Shown in pieces: positions 17,060 through 25,417 of a DNA stretch of 64,000 nt. The stretch spans positions 248,001-312,000 of the forward strand of contig NZ_CP177354.1 of the NCBI RefSeq assembly GCF_046844695.1, in the 5' to 3' direction. The notes beneath the pieces were generated by a model that saw only the letters and a program-made list of their open reading frames with translations, did no database searches and had not been told where the DNA came from. The DNA is from Pokkaliibacter plantistimulans (GTDB lineage Bacteria > Pseudomonadota > Gammaproteobacteria > Pseudomonadales > Balneatricaceae). Position numbers and translations under genes: made by a program. Positions within the stretch are counted from its first letter, which is position 1, and each line of letters begins with the position of its first letter.

Positions 17060-17887
17060 TCAGGTCCGCACCCAGTGGCCCTGCACCAGCGGCAGGGTGG
17101 GATCATCCAGCTCACCCTGACTGCGCCCCTGACAGGCCCGCACCAGCACGCTGGTGATATTGTCACGACCGCCATGCACCAGCGCGGAATGCGTCAGCGC
17201 CATGCAGGCATCAACCACACTGGGGGTATTCAGAATCTGGCTGAGCTGATGAAAGCTCAGCTCCTTGCTCAGGCCATCACTGCACAGCAGGAACAGATCA
17301 CCTGGCTGCAACAGCCCGCTGACCACATCCACTTCTACCTCTTCCTGCCCGCCAATGGCGCGGGTAACCACATTGGCCAGCGGATGAAACTCGGCATCAT
17401 CACGACTGATCAGCCCCTGCTCGACCATGTCCTGTACCTGACTGTGATCGCGGGTGCATTGCTGCAACTGACCATCACGCAGCAGATAGGCCCGACTGTC
17501 GCCGACCCAGCACAGGTGGTACTCCTCGTTGCGTACCAGCAGCGCCACTACCGTCGAGCCGACCGTCTTGCCCTGCATCTGGGTACTGGCGTAGTGCTGG
17601 ACATTGCGATTGGCCCGACGAATGGCGCCTACCAGTTGCTCGACGCTGATCTGATGACGCGGCAGATGTGCCAGCTCCATTTCCAGCGTATCGACCACCA
17701 TCTGACTGGCCACATCGCCTGCAGCGTGACCGCCCATACCGTCCGCCACGACCCAGACGCCGCACTCGGCCAGCTCCAGATAGGCATCCTCGTTGTGATC
17801 GCGAATCTTGCCCTTGTGACTCTGGGCAAAACTGACCAGCTGCATGTCGTTGGGGTGCGCGCCCATGACCATATTGACGCCTACCAT
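17060..17887 (-). CDS. pppA: T6SS PP2C-type Ser/Thr phosphatase PppA
   Basis: Metal-dependent protein phosphatase that reverses phosphorylation by the T6SS kinase, turning the apparatus off. PP2C marks are NEDAYLELAECG (metal-binding acid), VVADGMGGHAAGD near residue 48, CWVGDSRAYLL, LLCSDGLSKEL and GGRDNITSVLV. I choose the ATG at 17885-17887, which overlaps the tagF stop and has AGG 7 bases upstream; a GTG two codons earlier is an alternative. The matching kinase is at 27490-29613 and the FHA reader TagH heads the operon, giving a complete phosphorylation switch. Confidence 0.93.
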   Translation of the reverse strand: MVGVNMVMGAHPNDMQLVSFAQSHKGKIRDHNEDAYLELAECGVWVVADGMGGHAAGDVASQMVVDTLEMELAHLPRHQISVEQLVGAIRRANRNVQHYASTQMQGKTVGSTVVALLVRNEEYHLCWVGDSRAYLLRDGQLQQCTRDHSQVQDMVEQGLISRDDAEFHPLANVVTRAIGGQEEVEVDVVSGLLQPGDLFLLCSDGLSKELSFHQLSQILNTPSVVDACMALTHSALVHGGRDNITSVLVRACQGRSQGELDDPTLPLVQGHWVRT

Positions 17888-18567
17888 CCCCACACCTCGA
17901 ACTGACCATCGAGCATGGCAGCAAACTGGCTGACCTGCGGCAGACCGGAGCTGACCAGCAGCGAACCGGGCACCCGTTCAGAGCCACTGGTCCACCACAG
18001 GCAGTAGCGGGGAAACTGCTGCCGCAGCAACGGATGCAGCAGGTCTTCGCAGCGGCTGTCACTGGCACTCTGCCAGGCCAGCTGGCGTTTACCGGCTTCA
18101 CCACGGGGCTGCAGCGGGCGCGGCTCCGCACCACTGGGCAGCGGTAACTGAGCCAACGCACTGACCCAGTCACTGAGCTCCTGGCCGTCTTCCAGAATCT
18201 GCAGCAGATGGTCGGCAGTGGCCTCACTCCAGTCACGGTTGGCCCACAGCCGCACTGGTGACAGCGCGGTTTCACAGGCCAGCAGAAACGGGAAGCGGCG
18301 CCCGACCTGATCGACGCTGGGCATCAGGCTGCCCGCCATGGCGTGCTCACCGACCACCCCGCGCGACAGGGCAAAATGCCAGACCGGGGCGGTCAGATAG
18401 GCCTCCAGCCAGTCATCCAGCAACTGCTCCTGACTGACCGCCAGCACGGCCTGCAGCCACTCGTTAAATCCCTCGATAAAATTGCGGCTCAAACGGTCGG
18501 AGACGAAGTCACCGCGCACCGGCACTTTGCCGAAGTAGCCATATCCCTTTACAGCGTCGCCGGACAT
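17881..18567 (-). CDS. tagF: T6SS regulator TagF (ImpM family)
   Basis: Negative post-translational regulator of T6SS assembly, which in Pseudomonas acts by binding Fha. The 228-residue protein has the ImpM signature at the N-terminus, YGYFGKVPVRGDFVSDRLSRNFI, then FNEWLQAVLAVS, WLEAYLTAPVWHFALS and SVDQVGRRFPFLL. I start it at ATG 18565-18567, preceded by GAGGGGG, which overlaps the end of tssM by 19 bases; an upstream in-frame start would add nine atypical residues. The 3' end overlaps pppA by seven bases. Confidence 0.92.
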   Translation of the reverse strand: MSGDAVKGYGYFGKVPVRGDFVSDRLSRNFIEGFNEWLQAVLAVSQEQLLDDWLEAYLTAPVWHFALSRGVVGEHAMAGSLMPSVDQVGRRFPFLLACETALSPVRLWANRDWSEATADHLLQILEDGQELSDWVSALAQLPLPSGAEPRPLQPRGEAGKRQLAWQSASDSRCEDLLHPLLRQQFPRYCLWWTSGSERVPGSLLVSSGLPQVSQFAAMLDGQFEVWGW

Positions 18568-21500
18568 TCGAACCCCCTCAACTCCGCACTCCAAAATGGG
18601 TTGTACACACTGCTCGGTACCAGTTCGAGACTGGCCTTGTAGCCCTTGACGTTGATATCCAGCTGTTTGTCCTTGATGGTGGCCTTACGCAGGCTGGCCA
18701 GTCGGTCCAGCAGGCGATACCAGCCCCAGGCACCCGGGTAATCGTTGGTGATGGTCTTACCTGAATCCGGCTCAGTGAATACCAGACGCACCCCCGGCTT
18801 GCTGCCATCCCCCGGCCAGGAAAAGTTGCTCAGGCGGGTGGGACCATGACGGTAGACCAGACTCTGGCCATCCACTTCCAGCAGGAAGCTGATGACGTCT
18901 TCATCCAGCGTCTTCGGCTTGAGGGCAAAATCGACCTTGGGAATCTGGCTGCCGGGCTCAAAGAAGGCATCGCGAATCTGACGGGCATCCTGAAACATCT
19001 TCAGGCTCTTGTCTGACACGCCGATATCCTTCTCGAACTGCCAGGTGCTGGCCGAGGTATCCACCACCGGGGCGATGTATTCCTCGAAGTAGCGATCCAG
19101 CGTGCCGCCGTAGCCAAAGAAGCGACCGAAATCCTTCAGTGTCACTTCCTGATCGGCTTTCACTGCCAGCGGATAGCGCCCCTGCAGAGCACGGCGGAAC
19201 TCGCCATAGACCTTGGATTTCCACACGTCATTGAGATGAGTCTTGGCGCCTTCCTTGGCCAGCTCCTGCGACTGGGTATTGAGCGGCCCCAGCAGGGTGC
19301 CCAGCTCCAGCGGCAGTTCCCGCTGGATATCACGGAAGGTCCTGTTCAGCTCCTGCGTCCCCTTGCCATCCACCTGTGACATGAAGGCCGTCTTGTCGCT
19401 GCCGTCGGCACTGGCCAGATTGTCGAGGTAGCTGTACAACCGTTGCAGTTCAGCCTCCAGCGAACTCATCTGGGCTTCATCGAAGCCGACGATATTGCCG
19501 AACTGCTGCTCCACTTCCTTACCGGGCAGCATACTGATCTGATCAATGGGCGAGTCAGGCAGGTAGCGAGTCAGGCGGTTGGTACGGGTTTCCATGACCT
19601 TTTCCGCCACTTCGCCCACCTGCTTGTTGACCACGTTGTCGGTATTGACCCGGGTCAGCGCCACATTGCGCTGCACACCCCGGATGATGGACTGCAGCGG
19701 CTGCTCACTGCCGCTCAGCACACGGGCAATACGCGCGCCCTCGGTGATGGTGTCGAACTTCTTCAGGCGGATCTCGGCCAGCAGGCTCTGCCACTGGAAG
19801 CTGTAATCGCGGTAGTACTTCTGCCGCACCTGCTCGGCGATCACATCACCGTCCAGCGTGCCCAGCTCACTGGCATCGTCGCCATAGACCCAGGCGTCAT
19901 CGGTCAGGCGCTTGAGGATGCGTTTGCTCTCAACCTGGAACAGGCCATGGAAGCCGTTGTAGGTATAGAGGCCGGGAATCCCTTCCTGCAGCGGCTTGCC
20001 GTCCGCCCGCTCGAAAATGCTGAGACTCTGGCTGCCGAGCACGTCGGTCAGACGGAAGTCAGGAATACGACTGTGCAGCAGTTCCTTGCGCAGGCGCTGA
20101 TAAGCACGCTCGGCCAGCGTCATCGAGGTCAGTTCCTTGCGGGCCTGATCCACGGCGGCGTTATCGATACCGGCAATCGGGATATCCATCGCCAGCATGC
20201 GGTCCAGATGGGCCTGCAGGGAGGCGCGTATGCCATCGTTCTGCTCGCCCTTGAGATAGCGCTGCAGATAGGCCTGATACCAGTCCTGAATCTGGCCATT
20301 GTCGCGATGTTCGGGCTGATACAGCATCAGATAGGTCTTGAGGGTTTCGTACAGGTACTCCAGATTCTCTGTCTGACCCTGCACAGCCTGCATTTCACTG
20401 ACCAGCACCCGGTTGAGATGCGGCACAAACTGATATTGCAGCGCACGCTGATAGGCGGCCGTGGCTGGCCCATGCAGCTGATCACCCTGATACAGGCCAA
20501 AGCCGCGGATGCCCTCGCGCTGCAGCTCGGCACCAGTGACACCGGCAGGCAACTGCACCAGCGCATTCAGCGAAGCACTGAGCTGGGACAGCACCAGACT
20601 GATATCCTGCTTAGGGTCTTCATGCTGGCTCTGATAATCCTGCACTGCCGCTTCGGCTGCGCGGATCAGGCCCAGATTCCACTGATAGCTGTTCCACCAC
20701 ACATAGCCGCCCCCCGCCAGCAGCAGTACTGAGGCGGCCAGGGTGCCGCGCCACAGCCAGGAATTCTGGCGGTCGTGATACTGATTGGTGGACGCCAGGT
20801 TCTGCTCGGGGAACACCACGCTTTCCAGCAGCTGGCGAATGAAGAAGCTGCGGCCTTCGTGATAGCCGTGGTTCTCACTGGGCACATCCTGCAGGCCCAG
20901 ACCACTGGCCAGCTGCGAGTGCACCCGCTCAATCGGCTTCCCTTCCTGCGTGGCGCTGGCAATGTAGACCCCACGCAGCAGCGGTGCTTCTTCAAAGGCA
21001 TTGGGGGTGAATACTTCCTTTAGGAAGTCATCGGCGGCCGCCTGCAGCAGACGCATCTGCCGTGGAAATTCATAAATGGCGGCACGTTTTTCCATACTGC
21101 GTTCGACCCGCAGGCGCTCCGGCACCATCTCATTGAGACGCACCAGCAAGGCATGGAACTCCTTGTTGAACTCACCGACGACGCCCTTCTCGTTGTCGGC
21201 AGCCTGCGGATCGAAAGTAATACCCCATACCTGCTCACGTTCCTCTGGTGTCAGTTCAGCAAAAAACTCGCTGAAACCGGCGACCAGATCCGACTTGGTC
21301 AGCAGCACATAGACCGGGAAATTCATACCGAGCTGGTTCTTTAGCTCCTGAATGCGGTGCTTGATGGCACGGGCATGCAGATTGCGCTCGGTACGGGTCT
21401 TGCTGATCAGGTCAGCCATGCTCATGGCGATGATCACGCCGTTGATGGGACGGCGGGGGCGGAATTTTTTCAGCAGACCGAGGAAGCCCAGCCAGGAGCG

Positions 21501-22136
21501 GGCATCGTGCTCGGAGTGACTGTCCTGCGTGGTGTAACGGCCAGCGGTATCAATCAGCACCGCCTTGTTAGTAAACCACCAGTCGCAATAACGGGTGCCA
21601 CCGACGCCCTGCAGGGCATCAATACCCATTTCGCGCTTCAGCGGGAACTCCAGCCCGGACTGGTGCAGTGCGGTGGTTTTACCGGAACCGGGCGGCCCGA
21701 CCATGATGTACCACGGCAGCTGATAGATACTGCGGCCCTTGCTCAGCTGGGTACGCTTGAGGATATCCATGGCACGGCTGATGCGCTCGTGCAGGGTATC
21801 GATTTCCAGCCGGGTGTTTTCGTCCTGAATGGCGTCTTCGTCCTCCCCTTCATCCTGCTGGGTTTTCTTCTCTCCCACCAGCTTGTTGACCGCTTCCTGC
21901 TCACGCTTGCTGCGATAGTGGTAACTGACCCAGCTGCACACCACCCAGACAAAGACAATGGCGGCGATCAGCACCACCCGGTTCATCACACTGGCCAGTG
22001 GCTCGGCCCCGGCAATGGCCAGCAACGGGCCGCCGAACCAGATCAGCAGGGCCAGACAGAGTACTCCCACGGCACTGAGAAACAGCCGTGAGGTGAGGAA
22101 GTTCCAGAGCATGTGGCCAGCTTGTCGAAACGTCAT
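18549..22136 (-). CDS. tssM: T6SS inner-membrane core protein TssM (IcmF)
   Basis: Spans the inner membrane and links TssL to the outer-membrane lipoprotein TssJ. With the start at ATG 22134-22136 (AAGGA 9 bases upstream) it has 1195 residues. Two N-terminal membrane helices lie at about 20-45 and 52-72, then a cytoplasmic NTPase domain with Walker A GPPGSGKT at 147-154 and LIDTAGRY, a third helix near 455-480 (TLAASVLLLAGGGYVWW), and a long periplasmic part ending in the IcmF C-terminal beta domain. Walker A is intact. Starting 44 codons further upstream would add a basic segment not found in the family. Confidence 0.96.
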   Translation of the reverse strand: MTFRQAGHMLWNFLTSRLFLSAVGVLCLALLIWFGGPLLAIAGAEPLASVMNRVVLIAAIVFVWVVCSWVSYHYRSKREQEAVNKLVGEKKTQQDEGEDEDAIQDENTRLEIDTLHERISRAMDILKRTQLSKGRSIYQLPWYIMVGPPGSGKTTALHQSGLEFPLKREMGIDALQGVGGTRYCDWWFTNKAVLIDTAGRYTTQDSHSEHDARSWLGFLGLLKKFRPRRPINGVIIAMSMADLISKTRTERNLHARAIKHRIQELKNQLGMNFPVYVLLTKSDLVAGFSEFFAELTPEEREQVWGITFDPQAADNEKGVVGEFNKEFHALLVRLNEMVPERLRVERSMEKRAAIYEFPRQMRLLQAAADDFLKEVFTPNAFEEAPLLRGVYIASATQEGKPIERVHSQLASGLGLQDVPSENHGYHEGRSFFIRQLLESVVFPEQNLASTNQYHDRQNSWLWRGTLAASVLLLAGGGYVWWNSYQWNLGLIRAAEAAVQDYQSQHEDPKQDISLVLSQLSASLNALVQLPAGVTGAELQREGIRGFGLYQGDQLHGPATAAYQRALQYQFVPHLNRVLVSEMQAVQGQTENLEYLYETLKTYLMLYQPEHRDNGQIQDWYQAYLQRYLKGEQNDGIRASLQAHLDRMLAMDIPIAGIDNAAVDQARKELTSMTLAERAYQRLRKELLHSRIPDFRLTDVLGSQSLSIFERADGKPLQEGIPGLYTYNGFHGLFQVESKRILKRLTDDAWVYGDDASELGTLDGDVIAEQVRQKYYRDYSFQWQSLLAEIRLKKFDTITEGARIARVLSGSEQPLQSIIRGVQRNVALTRVNTDNVVNKQVGEVAEKVMETRTNRLTRYLPDSPIDQISMLPGKEVEQQFGNIVGFDEAQMSSLEAELQRLYSYLDNLASADGSDKTAFMSQVDGKGTQELNRTFRDIQRELPLELGTLLGPLNTQSQELAKEGAKTHLNDVWKSKVYGEFRRALQGRYPLAVKADQEVTLKDFGRFFGYGGTLDRYFEEYIAPVVDTSASTWQFEKDIGVSDKSLKMFQDARQIRDAFFEPGSQIPKVDFALKPKTLDEDVISFLLEVDGQSLVYRHGPTRLSNFSWPGDGSKPGVRLVFTEPDSGKTITNDYPGAWGWYRLLDRLASLRKATIKDKQLDINVKGYKASLELVPSSVYNPFWSAELRGFECPATL

Positions 22137-22168
22137 GGCAGTAATTCCTTTACCTTGAATGCAACGGG

Positions 22169-23482
22169 TCAGTACAGCAGGTCGATTTCGACCCGTCGGT
22201 TCTTCGCCCATTCCTCGGGCGTTGTAGTGCCGAAGCGCGGCTCGGCATCGCCACGGCCTTCCGGCCATAGCCTTCCCTTCAGTTTTGCATGCTCCGTCAG
22301 GTAATCAGACACGGCGGTAGCGCGGGCCAGCGACAGATGCCAGTTGGAGGGGTATTTGCTGGTGGCAATCGGCTGATTGTCGGTGTGACCGGTAATCATG
22401 ATGCGCCCTTCCGTACCTTCCAGTACCGTGCCGATCTTGCTCAACACCGGCCACAGCGCTTCTTTCAGTTCTGCACTGCCGGAGGGGAACAGCGCCTCTG
22501 TGCCCATGGTGATACGGGTGCGATCCGGCATTGCGGTAATTTCCACCAGCCCCTTATTAATCTCGGTCTGCAACAGCTGGGTCAGGCGCTCCACCTCATT
22601 GCGCTCGGGAGGTGTATCCTCGACGGGGGCCGGCGCTGGCGCCGCAACCAGTGACGACAGCTGACTGTAAAGCTGGCGCGAATCCCGGTTAAGCAAATAA
22701 TTGAAGGTCATGTAGGTGCCGAGCAGGGTGACAGCGACCAGCGCGTAGATCACCCACAGCGGCATGCCATCACGCAAGTTCATCTCGCGAATCTGCACCG
22801 CCCCTTTCCAGCCCGGCGCCAGCGCCTTGTCACGCTCACCGCGCTGGCCGCGCAGAGCCTGATAGGCCTGCTCACGATAGCGCTCAAGCTTCTCGCTGCC
22901 CTGCTGCTCGACCCGTAACTTGCCCATGAAGCCCAGGCTCAGACACAGATACTGCAGTTCCAGCATCTGCTCATGATCGGCAGGGCGCTTGAGGGCGGCA
23001 TCCAGCAGAATATAAAAGTGTTCACCGCCCCAGGTTTCATTGTGAAAAGTGGACAGCAGGCTGTTGAGTGACCAGCTGGACTGTTCGCCCCACAGGGTGT
23101 TGAGCACCACCTCATCAATAAAGGAACACATGCAGTAGCGCGCCGCTTCACGCTGTTCGGCGGTGGTATCCTGCTGGCGCAGAGCCGCTTCGTATTCGCG
23201 CACCATGTCGATACAGCGCAGCCGCAGCGACTCGACATCGGCATGACTTGTGACCCGGCGCAGATAACTGACCAGTGACAACATCGGCCCGGCGTAGTCC
23301 ACCAGCGGATTGGCATCCAGCGTGGGCAGGCGTTGTATACGGGCACTGGCCGCCGGTTTATGGATGACGGTGCGGTCTTCCAGCATGTGCGGTGCCGTCT
23401 GGTCAGCACGGCGGGCGGCAGAGCGTTCCTCTGCGCCCAGTCGTCCACCGGGGCGGGGCTTGATGATGGTTGCGTCAGTCAT
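22169..23482 (-). CDS. tssL: T6SS TssL (DotU) with OmpA-like C-terminal domain
   Basis: Inner-membrane partner of TssM. The 437-residue protein has a cytoplasmic DotU domain (about 55-215, with ALRQQDTTAEQREAARYCMCSFIDEVVLNTLWGE in pieces typical of the family), one membrane helix at about 239-260 and a periplasmic OmpA domain. The OmpA peptidoglycan-binding motif is visible as ITGHTDNQPI followed by NWHLSLARATAV, so this is an evolved TssL that can anchor to the cell wall without a separate TagL. The chosen ATG has GGAG 8 bases before it. Confidence 0.95.
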   Translation of the reverse strand: MTDATIIKPRPGGRLGAEERSAARRADQTAPHMLEDRTVIHKPAASARIQRLPTLDANPLVDYAGPMLSLVSYLRRVTSHADVESLRLRCIDMVREYEAALRQQDTTAEQREAARYCMCSFIDEVVLNTLWGEQSSWSLNSLLSTFHNETWGGEHFYILLDAALKRPADHEQMLELQYLCLSLGFMGKLRVEQQGSEKLERYREQAYQALRGQRGERDKALAPGWKGAVQIREMNLRDGMPLWVIYALVAVTLLGTYMTFNYLLNRDSRQLYSQLSSLVAAPAPAPVEDTPPERNEVERLTQLLQTEINKGLVEITAMPDRTRITMGTEALFPSGSAELKEALWPVLSKIGTVLEGTEGRIMITGHTDNQPIATSKYPSNWHLSLARATAVSDYLTEHAKLKGRLWPEGRGDAEPRFGTTTPEEWAKNRRVEIDLLY

Positions 23483-23518
23483 CCTTGTTCTCCACTACAC
23501 GTCCGTGTGTTGCGCCTC

Positions 23519-24850
23519 TCAGCCAGCAATGGCCCAGAGTTCCATATCCAGTGCGGGATATTCGCCCGACAGGTGAATGGCGATACCACCACTGCTGGAC
23601 AGGCGTTGCCAGTACTCGCTGTTCTTCTCCAGCTGGAAGTAGTGATAGCCCGCATGGTAGGGCACCTCACGCGGTGCCACCGGCAGCGGCGCAATGGCCA
23701 CCCCCGGAATCTGGTTGTTGACCAGGGTGCGGATCAGCTCCACCGGGCCGATCTTGATCTGTGCCGGCATGTGTTTGCGCAGCTCTTCCACTGGCATATC
23801 GGCGCGCACCGCCAGCACAAACTGCGCATCGCGCAGCATTTTTTTGTCATGCAGCTCGGCCACACGGATACCGAACTTGCTGATGGTCATGGTCAGCTGC
23901 GTCGCTGTCTGCTCCAGCACCGTACTCAGTGACTGATTGAGAACCACCAGCAGGTTACCGAACACTTCGGTCAGCTGATCATGGCGGTAGGAGGGCAACA
24001 GCGGTGGACGCTTATCCTCCTGTACAAAGGTCGCCAGCTCACCGACCAGGGCGACCAGCTCGGCGTACAGCCGCTCGGGATGCAACTGACCAATGCCTTT
24101 CAGGTGCAACAGTACCGCTTCATAGCGATTGAGCAGCTGCAGAAAGAGAAAGTCCGACAGCGAGCTGACCGCCGCCTGGGCCTGACTCAACCGGCTGGCC
24201 AGTACATCGGCACGCTGTTTGAGCATACCCACCACCTCGGTCAGCATACCGGCCAGAATGTCGTTGCGATGTACACACAGACTCGGCGGGATATAACGTT
24301 TGTCGAGGCGTACCGTGCCTTCTTCACCCACTTCGCGGATGCGGCACAGCGGCATGGTGACATAGCCGGTCAGATCATCACTGGCAAACCTCAGACTGAG
24401 CGCCAGCTTCGCCACCTGCAGGGTATCGCTGGCATCCTGACCGACGCTGTTGTCGATCACTTCCTCATCGTGCCAGCGGTAGCGGGTCACCCCTTCCTCG
24501 GCCCGGCCACTGCCGATATTGAGGCCCTTGGTCTTCTCCACCGCCAGCGCCAGATAAACCACTTCATCGCGGATGCCTGCGGGCACCTGCAAAGGTGCAG
24601 GAAGCGGCTCCTTGGCGGGCATTTTGGCCACAGTGAAATCTGGCAGCACCAGCACGGCATCACGCAGCGCCAGCTTGCCCAGATTGAGCATGCCGTCGTC
24701 GATATCCAGCGTCAGCACACCCCAGCCATAGGCCTCGACCAGACTATGCAGGGCAGCCTGCTGGTCGCCCCAGAAACGTTCCTGCTGCTGGAAATGCTGG
24801 GGACGAAGAAACATGCCTTCGCTCCATACCACTCGACTGTACTGACTCAT
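23519..24850 (-). CDS. tssK: T6SS baseplate-membrane connector TssK
   Basis: Trimeric protein that docks the baseplate to TssM/TssL. The start RVVWSEGMFLRPQHFQQQERFW is diagnostic, and the length of 443 residues is normal. Further marks are VYLALAVEKT, a central helical region containing FLFLQLLNRYEAVLLHLKG, and the C-terminal YFQLEKNSEYWQRL with SGGIAIHLSGEYP. It sits between tssJ and tssL with gaps of 60 and 36 bases. Confidence 0.96.
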   Translation of the reverse strand: MSQYSRVVWSEGMFLRPQHFQQQERFWGDQQAALHSLVEAYGWGVLTLDIDDGMLNLGKLALRDAVLVLPDFTVAKMPAKEPLPAPLQVPAGIRDEVVYLALAVEKTKGLNIGSGRAEEGVTRYRWHDEEVIDNSVGQDASDTLQVAKLALSLRFASDDLTGYVTMPLCRIREVGEEGTVRLDKRYIPPSLCVHRNDILAGMLTEVVGMLKQRADVLASRLSQAQAAVSSLSDFLFLQLLNRYEAVLLHLKGIGQLHPERLYAELVALVGELATFVQEDKRPPLLPSYRHDQLTEVFGNLLVVLNQSLSTVLEQTATQLTMTISKFGIRVAELHDKKMLRDAQFVLAVRADMPVEELRKHMPAQIKIGPVELIRTLVNNQIPGVAIAPLPVAPREVPYHAGYHYFQLEKNSEYWQRLSSSGGIAIHLSGEYPALDMELWAIAG

Positions 24851-24910
24851 CTGCTATCCCTGCCTCACCCTGTCTGTCACTGACCGTCCTTACGCTACGC
24901 CGCTGTGCAG

Positions 24911-25378
24911 CTAGTCACGCAGCGTGACCGACAGTTTTTCGATATTGACGTCAAAATCGTCATAGCCTTCCGGGTCGGCCACCACCACGTCCCGCCAGCG
25001 GGCATTCTCGATATCACGGAAGGCCGCCATGACCGCGATGTAGCGGGTCTTGCGATCCAGCCGCAGGGTAATGGTCTTCTTGCTGCCGGGTTCCAGCACC
25101 AGCTCGTCCTTGCTCAGCATGTCCTGGCTCAGTACCTGATCCGGATTGTCATACAGGGCAAAGAAATCCTGTGAATCGAACACACTGCGCGAGCTCAGCT
25201 CATAAATGCGCACGACCAGCGGGGATGGCCGACCGTTCGGATCGGGGTTGACCTGTTTGGATACCTTAAAATCCAGATCGGTGGAGGGAGGCACCACGCT
25301 GTTGACCGTGCCGCAGCCGCTTAGCATTGCCACGGCGGTCAGCCATACCATGCAGAATAAACGTACCGTTGTGCTCAT
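24911..25378 (-). CDS. tssJ: T6SS outer-membrane lipoprotein TssJ
   Basis: Lipoprotein anchored in the outer membrane that binds the periplasmic end of TssM. With ATG 25376-25378 (AGGAG 7 bases upstream) it has 155 residues. The signal peptide runs to a clean lipobox LSGC near residue 21. The mature protein shows LVVRIYELSSRSVFDSQDFFALY and then ELVLEPGSKKTITL, the TssJ beta-sandwich pattern, and YIAVMAAFRDIENARWR. An upstream in-frame start is rejected because it would bury the signal peptide. Confidence 0.95.
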   Translation of the reverse strand: MSTTVRLFCMVWLTAVAMLSGCGTVNSVVPPSTDLDFKVSKQVNPDPNGRPSPLVVRIYELSSRSVFDSQDFFALYDNPDQVLSQDMLSKDELVLEPGSKKTITLRLDRKTRYIAVMAAFRDIENARWRDVVVADPEGYDDFDVNIEKLSVTLRD

Positions 25379-25417
25379 CTGACTGCTCCTGTCTGGACGG
25401 TGCTGCACGCCCACATC

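Noticed and set aside
19443..20732. Plus-strand open frame of 429 codons
   Set aside because: Antisense to tssM; the translation has the typical shadow composition and no motif.
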